From: Leucobacter allii
GTDB lineage: Bacteria > Actinomycetota > Actinomycetes > Actinomycetales > Microbacteriaceae
NCBI RefSeq assembly: GCF_022919155.1
Contig: NZ_CP095045.1
Coordinates: 3,224,001-3,288,000, forward strand
Direction: 5' to 3'
DNA length: 64,000 nucleotides
Positions within the stretch are counted from its first letter, which is position 1, and the number at the start of each line of letters is the position of its first letter. The translations under genes were made by a program, and so were the position numbers. This document shows positions 25,746 through 33,162 of the stretch, piece by piece. The notes under the pieces were generated by a model that made no database searches, was not told where the DNA came from, and was given only the letters and a program-made list of their open reading frames with translations.

Positions 25746-27479
25746 TCAGAAAGGCAGGGCGCCGTCGTCGGGCGGGGCGCCGTCGTGGGGTGCTGCGCCG
25801 TCGTGGGGCGGTCCTCCGCCCGGGTCGGGGCCGGTCGACCGTCGGCGCTCGCGCGCGGCGCCGCGCGGTGTCGGACTGTCCGGTCTCGAGTCACCCGGCC
25901 TCGAGTCACCTGGTCTCGCGCCGTCCGGTCTTGAGCCGTCCGGGCTCGCGTCAGGCGGTCTCGCGCCATCCGGTCTCGCGTCAGCCGATGCCGGGCAGGC
26001 GGCGCCGCCAGCGGGCTGTGAACCGGTCCTGACGCCGGTAGGGGCATCAGTGTCGACCGGCATGAACCGGACCCGGCTCCCGGGCTGATCCACGTGCTGC
26101 CGGCCGAGGGGGCTCGTCCAGGTGAACACTCCGGCGCCGTCCTGACGGACCGTCCACGCGGTCGCGTGCTTCATCGTGTGGTGCCTGCGGCACAGGTGCC
26201 CGAGGTTCGCGCTCGTCGTCGGCCCGCCGAGGGCCGCGTCGACGGTGTGGTCGATGTCGCAGCGGCGCAGGACGGCGCGGCAGCCGGGGAAACGGCACCG
26301 GAGATCCCTGGCCCCGAGAAAGCGGCGCAACTGCGCCGAGGGGCGGTAGCGGTCCACCGAGATCACGTCTCCCGTGGACGACTCGACCTCGACCCGGTCC
26401 CACGCGCCGGCCTCTGCGGCGAGCGCCAGTGCGCCGGCGTCGTCGATCGGCCCGAACCCCTCGAGCGTCGCGGGGCCGTCGTGTCCCGGCACGCCGATCG
26501 CCGGGGCGGCCGATCCCGGGTCGTCAGGCGCACTCGGCCGGAACCGGGACACGGGAATCACCACCTGCACCCGCGCCGCGATCCCCGAGACGTCCTCAGC
26601 TGCGGCGTCGCCGCGGCCGCATATGCCGTCGGTCGCGGCCGCCCCGACGCGGGTGAGCGCGGCGCCCAGGAGCAGGTCCGTGAACACGTCGGCGCGGAGC
26701 TCGTCCATGCTCCGCCGATCGCTCCGGGCCGTGGACGCGTCGGACGAGGCAGCGGGAGCGGGTGCCGCCGCGTGGGTCGGCGCGGGGCCGTCGGATGCGA
26801 CGCCGACGTCGGATTGGGCCGCGCGAGCGAGTGCCGTCCCGCGGAGGTGGTGAGCGATGCGGTCGAGCCGGTCCTTGATGCCTGCGGCCTGGACGGCGGG
26901 CAGATGCGCGATGAGGTCGGCCATGCCGTCCTCCCCGGGGACGACGACCACCCGGCGGCTCGCGCACGCCTCGGCGTGACGCTCGTCGAGGGTGCGCTCG
27001 GCGAAGCGCTCCGCGAGTTCGGCGGCCACCGGGCGCAGGCGGCCGGCCGTTTCCGTCTCCGCGCAGGCGAGCGCTGCCTCCTCGTAGGCGGGGCGGGCAC
27101 GATCATCGTTCACCATCGCGCCGGCGTCGGCGATGACGTTCGCGTGCGCAAGCGACACGCGCCCCGCGGAGAGCGCCGCATACACCGCGGGGTAGGCCTC
27201 GACGAGCCTCGCCGCCCGCCCCGACTTCGCCGCGATCGCCCGATCCGATTCACGGACGGCCGCGCCGATCTCGGAGTGCACCATGCGATGAGCCATCTCG
27301 CGGTCCCTGGCGGCGCCCGCCGTCGCGATCCCCTCGGCGATCGTCTCCCCCGCCTGCAGCAGGAGCAGCTCGGCGGCCTGCAGCGCGGCGAGCTGGGCGC
27401 GAACCGCCCGCACCCCCGAGACCACCGCGGCCAGCGCGTCGAGCGCTTCGCGAGGCGGGTCGTGCAGGAGGTTCGTCAT
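25746..27479 (-). CDS. DUF222 domain and HNH endonuclease protein
   Basis: A 577-residue protein of the actinobacterial 13E12-type family: an alpha-helical DUF222 region (about 20-330), then an HNH nuclease. Zinc and catalytic residues are visible in CRFPGCRAVLRRCDIDHTVD and NLGHLCRRHHTMKH (about 405-460). The C-terminal 100 residues are a low-complexity Pro/Asp/Gly/Arg tail built from five-residue units such as RPDGA and RPGDS. These genes are common and multi-copy in Microbacteriaceae; biological role is unknown and no mobile-element ends are visible here. It converges on the aldolase gene with a four-base gap. Confidence 0.9.
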   Translation of the reverse strand: MTNLLHDPPREALDALAAVVSGVRAVRAQLAALQAAELLLLQAGETIAEGIATAGAARDREMAHRMVHSEIGAAVRESDRAIAAKSGRAARLVEAYPAVYAALSAGRVSLAHANVIADAGAMVNDDRARPAYEEAALACAETETAGRLRPVAAELAERFAERTLDERHAEACASRRVVVVPGEDGMADLIAHLPAVQAAGIKDRLDRIAHHLRGTALARAAQSDVGVASDGPAPTHAAAPAPAASSDASTARSDRRSMDELRADVFTDLLLGAALTRVGAAATDGICGRGDAAAEDVSGIAARVQVVIPVSRFRPSAPDDPGSAAPAIGVPGHDGPATLEGFGPIDDAGALALAAEAGAWDRVEVESSTGDVISVDRYRPSAQLRRFLGARDLRCRFPGCRAVLRRCDIDHTVDAALGGPTTSANLGHLCRRHHTMKHATAWTVRQDGAGVFTWTSPLGRQHVDQPGSRVRFMPVDTDAPTGVRTGSQPAGGAACPASADARPDGARPPDASPDGSRPDGARPGDSRPGDSRPDSPTPRGAARERRRSTGPDPGGGPPHDGAAPHDGAPPDDGALPF

Positions 27480-27546
27480 GCTCGCAGTGTCGCACGGACC
27501 TCCGACATCGGCGGACCGCAGACCGGCAGGAAACCGCGGCGATCGC

Positions 27547-27627
27547 CCGGCGACTGTAGACCGGTCGCCGGAGCAGCCGAACGGCAGAACGGCAGAACGG
27601 CAGAACGGCCGAACGGCCGAACGGCCG
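27547..27627. repeat. Inverted repeat followed by six 8-base tandem repeats
   Basis: CCGGCGAC (27547-27554) and GTCGCCGG (27564-27571) form 8-base arms. Immediately after come six 8-base units (27580-27627), three AACGGCAG then three AACGGCCG. The array lies between the HNH gene start (27479, divergent) and the lipoprotein gene start (27734). It has no coding sense and may be a slippage-prone regulatory spacer. The rest of this 254-base gap shows only an AGGAGG ribosome site before 27734. Confidence 0.8.
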
Positions 27628-27733
27628 GGGATCGGTGCGGGAAGTTCGCGGCTCGCGCTTACCGCCGGGCAATGTCGCCGAATGAGGATGGTCGACGAGC
27701 ACCGCTCGTTCTCGCACCGGCACAGGAGGCATC

Positions 27734-28759
27734 ATGGCAACCGGCATCCCCGATTCCGATCAGACCCCGGCGGGTCCCGCCTACGAGGGGCGGCTGCTCG
27801 ACCGACCCGAGGAGGAGGTCGTCGACCAAGGGGTCCGCTTCGACATGCGCACGCTGCTCGGCCGTCGCGCCCTCATCGGTGCCGGCCTGCTCGGCGTCGG
27901 CGCCGTCGTGCTGACGGCCTGCACCGGGGGAGGCGGCTCGGGGAGTTCCGCAGGATCCGCCGGGACGAGCTCCGCCGCCGGCGAGATCCCCGACGAGACC
28001 GCCGGCCCCTACCCCGGTGACGGGTCGAACGGCCCCGACGTCCTCGACGAGACGGGGATCGTCCGACGAGACATCCGCTCCAGCATCGGGGCCGACGACC
28101 CCGTCGACGGGATCCCGCTCGAATTCACCCTCAGGATCTCGGATATGCAGCACGGCGACGCGGCGTTCGCCGGTGTGGCCGTGTACGCCTGGCACTGCGA
28201 CGCCCAGGGCCGCTACTCGCTCTATTCCGAGGGCGTCGAGGACGAATCCTGGCTCCGCGGCGTGCAGGTGGCCGACTCGGCGGGCGAGGTGACGTTCATC
28301 TCGGTGATGCCCGGCTGCTACACCGGCCGCTGGACCCACATCCACTTCGAGGTGTACCCGGACGTCGACGCCATCACCGATGCGTCGAACGCCATCGCGA
28401 CCTCTCAGCTGGCGATCCCCGAGGATGTGCTCGCCGATGTGTACGCGCAGAACGCCTACGCGGGATCGGCCGAGAACCTCGCGCGGATCACCCTGGCCTC
28501 CGACAACGTGTTCGGCGACGACGGCGCGGAGCTGCAGCTCGCCACCGTCTCAGGCGATACTGCGAACGGCTATCGCGCCGAGCTCGACGTGCGCATCGAC
28601 ACCGCGACGACCCCGACGGCGGGTGCGGCGCCGGCCGGCGACCCGGACTCCGGCGGCGGCTCGGGCTCGGGCGGCGGCCCGGGATCGGACGCCGGCGGCG
28701 CCGCCGGAGGGCCGGGCGGCGAACCGCCGAGCGGCGCCCCGGGTACCGGCGGCGCGTAA
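27734..28759 (+). CDS. Exported intradiol ring-cleavage dioxygenase-like lipoprotein
   Basis: A 341-residue protein. Near residue 44 it has a twin-arginine-like RRALIGAGLLGVGAVV signal ending in lipobox LTAC (Cys near 63), so it is probably exported folded and lipidated. The mature domain resembles intradiol dioxygenases: DETAGPYPGDGSNGPDVLDETG is the N-terminal loop, AVYAWHCDAQGRYSLY near 155-170 and GCYTGRWTHIHFEVY near 195-210 supply the Tyr, Tyr, His, His iron ligands. The C-terminus is a Gly/Ser/Pro-rich tail. It may oxidise a catechol-like compound at the cell surface. An AGGAGG ribosome site stands 5 bases before the ATG. Confidence 0.85.
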   Translation: MATGIPDSDQTPAGPAYEGRLLDRPEEEVVDQGVRFDMRTLLGRRALIGAGLLGVGAVVLTACTGGGGSGSSAGSAGTSSAAGEIPDETAGPYPGDGSNGPDVLDETGIVRRDIRSSIGADDPVDGIPLEFTLRISDMQHGDAAFAGVAVYAWHCDAQGRYSLYSEGVEDESWLRGVQVADSAGEVTFISVMPGCYTGRWTHIHFEVYPDVDAITDASNAIATSQLAIPEDVLADVYAQNAYAGSAENLARITLASDNVFGDDGAELQLATVSGDTANGYRAELDVRIDTATTPTAGAAPAGDPDSGGGSGSGGGPGSDAGGAAGGPGGEPPSGAPGTGGA

Positions 28760-28847
28760 CCCGAGGACCTCTGCTGCATCATTACCGCGGACTAGGTTTC
28801 TCAGCGATATGATCGAGATGAATTCGTCATTTGCCATAGGAGCCTCA

Positions 28848-29951
28848 ATGTCGGTAGATATCTCTGAACGACTCGCCAGCCTTGCAGGAAAAATCGAGCA
28901 GCAGCGATCTTCGATCGAGACCGAGGAAGCCACGAAGAACGCCTTCGTGATGCCCTTCATCTCACTCGTCCTCGGGTATGACGTATTCAATCCCAATGAG
29001 GTCGTCCCCGAGTTCACCGCTGATGTCGGGACGAAAAAGGGTGAGAAGATCGACTATGCGATCGTGAAGGACGACGAAGTACAGATCCTCATCGAGTGCA
29101 AGCACATCGGGGCGCCGTTGAACATCAAACATGCGTCCCAGCTCTTCCGGTACTTCGCGGTGGCGAATGCCCGAATCGCCGTGCTGACGAACGGTGACGA
29201 GTATCAGTTCTTCACCGACCTCGATGCCCCAAACCGGATGGATGAGAAGCCCTTCCTCGTCGTGCAGATCACCGACCTGGATGCCGCCCATGTTCCGGAA
29301 CTCCGGAAGCTCACCAAGGACGTCTTCGACCTTGATTCGATCATCAGCGCTGCCGAAGAGCTCAAGTACGTCGGGGAGTTGAAGCGCGTTCTCGCCGCGC
29401 AGTTCGTCTCGCCGGATGTCGAATGGGTGAAGTTCTTGACCGGTCGCGTCTACGAAGGCGCGTTCACCCAGAAGGTGCGCGACCAGTTCACGGCACTCGT
29501 CAGCAAGGCCGCGAAGCAGTTCCTGAATGATCGCATCAATGATCGTCTGAAGGCCGCCCTGGGAGGCCAGGTCGTGGCTCCGGATAACACCACGGTTTCC
29601 TCATCCGAAGCGAGCGAGCACGTGGCTGAGGCCTCCGTGGAGGCCGCCGATCGCAAAGACGGCATCGATACCACTCTTGAGGAGATCGAGGCGTTTCAAA
29701 TCGTGCGCGCGATCGCGTGCAGCGAGGTTGCACCGTCACGCATCGCACAGCGAGACAACAAGTCATACTTCGGCATCTTGCTGGACGACAACAACCGCCG
29801 CCCTATCGCTCGGCTCTGGTTCAACACGTCCCAGAAGTACATCGGGCTCTTCGATGCCGAGAAGAACGAAACGCGGGAGCCGATCGAGACCCTCGACGAG
29901 ATCTACAAGTTTGCCGACCGTATCCGTGAGACGGTGCACTACTACGACTGA
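28848..29951 (+). CDS. Stand-alone restriction-enzyme-type protein with HSDR_N-like nuclease domain
   Basis: A 367-residue protein resembling the type I restriction HsdR N-terminal domain (COG4748-like). The PD-(D/E)xK nuclease core is visible: TEEATKNAFVMPFISLVLGYD (25-45, in sequence), Asp69 in KIDYAIV, then Glu83-Cys84-Lys85 (ECK) and HASQLFRYFAV near 97. There is no helicase motif and no methylase gene beside it. The C-terminal third (about 275-367) is a separate small domain. AGGAG precedes ATG. GC is clearly lower than in all neighbours, and codon use is less biased, which suggests horizontal transfer. Possible defence gene. Confidence 0.8.
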   Translation: MSVDISERLASLAGKIEQQRSSIETEEATKNAFVMPFISLVLGYDVFNPNEVVPEFTADVGTKKGEKIDYAIVKDDEVQILIECKHIGAPLNIKHASQLFRYFAVANARIAVLTNGDEYQFFTDLDAPNRMDEKPFLVVQITDLDAAHVPELRKLTKDVFDLDSIISAAEELKYVGELKRVLAAQFVSPDVEWVKFLTGRVYEGAFTQKVRDQFTALVSKAAKQFLNDRINDRLKAALGGQVVAPDNTTVSSSEASEHVAEASVEAADRKDGIDTTLEEIEAFQIVRAIACSEVAPSRIAQRDNKSYFGILLDDNNRRPIARLWFNTSQKYIGLFDAEKNETREPIETLDEIYKFADRIRETVHYYD

Positions 29952-29957
29952 GTCCCC

Positions 29958-30566
29958 TCACGCCGGATACGGCCGCTCCGCGAGCAGGCCGGCCAGGTGC
30001 GCGGCGTTCGCCGCGGCCGTCGCGGCCGCGGCGGCGACGGCGTCGGGCGTCGAGGGCAGCTCGCGGTAGTCCGTTCGCTGCATCGCCTCCCCGTTCCAGT
30101 AGACCGACGCCTGGGCGGGGATCGTGTATCCGACGTCCCCGAGCGTCTGCGCGAGCACGGCGGCGATGTGGTGCGCACCGTCCTCGTTGCCGACGATCAC
30201 GGGGATCGCGACCTTGTCGAAGAGCGTCGGACGACCGTCCGCGTCCGTGGCGGAGAGTTCCGCATCGAGACGCTCGAGCACCCGCTGGGCGACGCTCGAG
30301 TGCTGGCCGAGCCAGGTCGGCGTCACGAAGACGAGGATGTCGGCGTCGAGCACCTGGCGACGCAGCTCGGGCCAGGCGTCCCCCTCGCCCATATCGTCCT
30401 GCACCCCGGGGAGGATCCTCCGGTCCACGGCGCGGATGCGCTCGGCGGTCACCCCGCGCCGCGCGAGCTCGGCGAGCACGAGACCTCCGAGCTCGTCCCC
30501 GCTCGAGGGCTCCGGCGAGGGCTTGAGGGTGCAGTTGATCATCAGTGCGGTCAGCGACGTATCCAT
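29958..30566 (-). CDS. NAD(P)H-dependent FMN reductase/flavodoxin-fold protein
   Basis: A 202-residue flavodoxin-like protein starting MDTSLTALMINCTLKPSP, where the Thr/Lys/Ser loop after strand one binds FMN phosphate. ILVFVTPTWLGQHSSVAQRVLERLD (two overlapping stretches near 75-99) is the second FMN loop typical of the NADPH-dependent FMN reductase family, and VIVGNEDGAHHIAAVLAQ near 122 follows. It probably transfers electrons to a quinone, azo or nitro compound. The gene converges on the restriction-like gene with a 6-base gap and is single-gene. Confidence 0.82.
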   Translation of the reverse strand: MDTSLTALMINCTLKPSPEPSSGDELGGLVLAELARRGVTAERIRAVDRRILPGVQDDMGEGDAWPELRRQVLDADILVFVTPTWLGQHSSVAQRVLERLDAELSATDADGRPTLFDKVAIPVIVGNEDGAHHIAAVLAQTLGDVGYTIPAQASVYWNGEAMQRTDYRELPSTPDAVAAAAATAAANAAHLAGLLAERPYPA

Positions 30567-30624
30567 GGCCCCACGCTAGGCAGCGCACCGCGGCGAGGGG
30601 AGGGGGTTCCGCTTCGCGGCTCGA

Positions 30625-30734
30625 CCCGCTAGGGCGAGGACGACACCCCGCTAGGGCGAGGACGACACCCCGCTCGGGAGAGGACGGCACCCCGCTCGGG
30701 AGACGACAGCACCCCGCTCGGGAGGGGCGGACAC
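30625..30734. repeat. Five tandem copies of a 22-base repeat
   Basis: Units start at 30625, 30647, 30669, 30691 and 30713; each begins CCCGCT and ends CAC. The first two are identical, and the last three share CCCGCTCGGGAG and differ from each other at a few bases. The array fills most of the 283-base gap between the start of the flavodoxin-like gene (30566) and the SDR gene (30850), i.e. a divergent promoter region. No CRISPR-like spacers are present since units are directly adjacent. Confidence 0.85.
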
Positions 30735-30849
30735 GGGCGCCGCTGCTTCCGGCGCGGGATCCGGATCCCCTCGCGCCTCATCCGCGACCGCGATCCGGTA
30801 GCGTGACGGGTGACCCGCGCATCGCGGGATCGGCGATCCGAGGAGCCCC

Positions 30850-31629
30850 ATGACCGAGCCCGCGCCCCAGACGACCCCCGGGACGCCCGCGTCCGCCGCG
30901 CCGCGTCCGCTCGCCCTCGTCACGGGGGCCTCCTCGGGGATCGGGCGGGCGACCGCCGTGGGGCTCGCGACCGACGGCTTCGACGTGATCGTGCACTACG
31001 GCGGGAACCGGGAGGGCGCCGAACGGACCGCCGAGCTCGCGGACGAGGCGGGCGCCGCGACGGCGCTGCTGCCGATCGATCTCGAGGGTCTGGACGACGC
31101 GGCGGGATTCTGGGACGCGGTGACCGCGGTGGCGGCCGAGCGTTTCGGGGCCCGCCAGCTCGACGCTCTCGTGAGCAACGCCGGCGTCGACCTCCGGCGT
31201 CCCTTCGCGGAGTACATGCACGCCGAGGTGGTGCGGCTCTTCCAGGTGAACGCCATCGCCCCGCTCCACATTCTGCAGGGCGTCGCCGCGGGCGTCCGCC
31301 CCGGCGGCAGCGTGGTCGCGATCTCCTCGGTCGCGGCGACCCAGCCCCTCGCCACCTCGCTGCCCTACGGCGCCACGAAGGCGGCCCTCGATCATCTCGT
31401 GCGCGCGACCGCCGCGCTCGTGGCGGAGCAGGGCATCCGCGTCAACGCGGTCTCCCCCGGCGCCGTCGACACCCCCCTGCAGCAGCCGGAGCGCATCGCG
31501 CTGCTCAGGGAGCGCGGCATCGCCGCCTCCCCCGAGGAGATCGCCGACGTGGTCCGCACGCTCGTCTCCCCCGCGACCCGGTGGGTGACGGGACAGGTCA
31601 TCGACGCGACCGGGCGTCCGCTGCGCTGA
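30850..31629 (+). CDS. Short-chain dehydrogenase/reductase
   Basis: A 259-residue SDR with cofactor motif VTGASSGIGRATA near residue 23, SNAGVDLRRP near 108, catalytic Ser in ISSVAATQP near 158 and YGATK near 175. The C-terminal segment VSPATRWVTGQVIDATGRPLR is typical of 3-ketoacyl-ACP-reductase-like SDRs. It is probably NADP-dependent, with an uncharacterised alcohol/ketone substrate. It stands alone, converging on the eight-gene minus-strand operon. Confidence 0.88.
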   Translation: MTEPAPQTTPGTPASAAPRPLALVTGASSGIGRATAVGLATDGFDVIVHYGGNREGAERTAELADEAGAATALLPIDLEGLDDAAGFWDAVTAVAAERFGARQLDALVSNAGVDLRRPFAEYMHAEVVRLFQVNAIAPLHILQGVAAGVRPGGSVVAISSVAATQPLATSLPYGATKAALDHLVRATAALVAEQGIRVNAVSPGAVDTPLQQPERIALLRERGIAASPEEIADVVRTLVSPATRWVTGQVIDATGRPLR

Positions 31630-31713
31630 GACGGCGGGCCGCGACGGCGAAACGGCGGGCCACGACGGTAAGACCGCGGGCCGCGGAGGCAAGACGGAGG
31701 CCGGGGCGGCGCC

Positions 31714-33162
31714 TCAGGCGGATCCGAAGCCGTCGAGGAAGAGCAGCACGGCCACGGCCATGCGGCGCAGCTCGTCCGGGTGCACGTTCTCGTCGGGCGC
31801 GTGCGGCCGGGTGAGCGGCTCCCCCGTGCCGAAGAGCACGAGCTCCGCGTCGGGCAGCGCCTCCGCGATCGCCCCGCAGAACGGGATCGATCCGCCCGCG
31901 CCCAGGTGCTCGACCTCCGCGCCGCCGTGCGCCGCGCTCAGGCTCTCGGCGAAGCGCCGGAACAGCGGGCCGTCGGGATCGGCGCGCATGCCCGCCCCGT
32001 GGCTCTCGTCCGCGAAGAAGACTCTGACCCCCCACGGCGCGGCCTCCCGCAGCTGCCGGCGGACGAGCTCGAGCGAGGCCTCGGCGTCGGTGCCCGGTGC
32101 GAAGCGCAGGTTGAGCCGGGCCGCGGCCGCGGGCTGGATCGCGGCCGTCGCCTCGGCGATCGGCATCACGTCGAAGCCGGTGACGCTCACCGAGGGCCGC
32201 GCCCACAGCCGGCTCGCGGCATCGCCCGATCCCGGCAGCTCCACGTCGGGGAGCACGCCGGCGTCCGCGCGCAGCTCGTCCTCGCCGTAGGGGGCGCCGT
32301 CCCAGCGCTGCTCGGCCGGGAGCCCCGCGACCGTCACATCGCCCGCGTCGTTCTTCAGCGTCGCGAGCATGCGGATCAGCGCCATCGCCGGGTCGGGAGC
32401 GCCGCCCCCGAACTGCCCGGCGTGCACCGAGCCGGCGAGCGCGTCGACCCGCACGGTGAGGTTCGCGACCGCGCGCAGCGCGACGGTGATGCCGGGGCGG
32501 CCGAGCGCGCGGCTGCCCGTATCCTGCACGAGGAAGACGTCGCCCGCGAGGCGCTCGGGGTGCTGCGCGGCGAAGCGGTCGAGACCGCCGCCGCCGCGCT
32601 CCTCGGAGCCTTCGACGACCACGCGGATGCCGACGGGCAGCCGGTCCCCGTAGCGCTCGCGCAGCCGCGCGAGGACGAGCAGGTGGATCACCGTGTTCGC
32701 CTTGTCGTCCGAGGAGCCCCTGCCGTACCACCGGCCGTCGTCGCCGACGGTCAGCGCGAAGGGGTCGCTGCGCCAGCTCGCGCGATCGAGCGGCGGCTGC
32801 ACGTCGTAGTGCGAGTAGAGCACGACGGTCGGCGCGCCCTCCGGGGCCGGCGCGGAGGCGAGCACCGCGTCGCTGCCGTCCGGCATCGGCACGCGCGCGG
32901 CGTCCGCGAGGCCGAGCGCGGCGAGGCGCGCGACGATCCAGTCCGCCGCGGCCGCGCACGCCCCCGCGGTCTCCGGGACACCCGCGACGGAGGGGAAGGC
33001 CACGAGCTCCGCGAGCTCGGCGAAGGCCTCGCCCATCATGCCGTCGACGATCCGCTCGGCCTCGACGGCGGTGAGCGGCCGGTGCGGCTCGGGTGCGAGC
33101 CCTCCCGACGCGCCCGGCCCCGATGCGCGCGCTTCGGACCGGGGTCCCGCGGCGTCCGTCAT
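31714..33162 (-). CDS. M20/M25/M40-family dipeptidase-like metallohydrolase
   Basis: A 482-residue zinc hydrolase with all M20 landmarks: YSHYDVQPP near 123 (His, catalytic Asp), WYGRGSSDDKANTVIHL near 152 (bridging Asp), VVEGSEERGGGGLD near 190 (Glu pair) and ENVHPDELRRMAVA near 460 (final His). It belongs to the dipeptidase/carnosinase-like subgroup and would cleave an amide bond of a small peptide or acyl-amino acid. Its ATG overlaps the acyl-CoA ligase stop (ATGA). As last gene of the operon it may release the acid that the ligase activates. Confidence 0.88.
   Translation of the reverse strand: MTDAAGPRSEARASGPGASGGLAPEPHRPLTAVEAERIVDGMMGEAFAELAELVAFPSVAGVPETAGACAAAADWIVARLAALGLADAARVPMPDGSDAVLASAPAPEGAPTVVLYSHYDVQPPLDRASWRSDPFALTVGDDGRWYGRGSSDDKANTVIHLLVLARLRERYGDRLPVGIRVVVEGSEERGGGGLDRFAAQHPERLAGDVFLVQDTGSRALGRPGITVALRAVANLTVRVDALAGSVHAGQFGGGAPDPAMALIRMLATLKNDAGDVTVAGLPAEQRWDGAPYGEDELRADAGVLPDVELPGSGDAASRLWARPSVSVTGFDVMPIAEATAAIQPAAAARLNLRFAPGTDAEASLELVRRQLREAAPWGVRVFFADESHGAGMRADPDGPLFRRFAESLSAAHGGAEVEHLGAGGSIPFCGAIAEALPDAELVLFGTGEPLTRPHAPDENVHPDELRRMAVAVLLFLDGFGSA

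Noticed and set aside
25746..27479. HNH gene as part of a mobile element
   Set aside because: No inverted ends, target duplications or transposase are visible; DUF222/HNH genes are common chromosomal genes in this group.
30625..30734. Possible CRISPR array
   Set aside because: The 22-base units are directly adjacent without spacers, and no cas gene is present.
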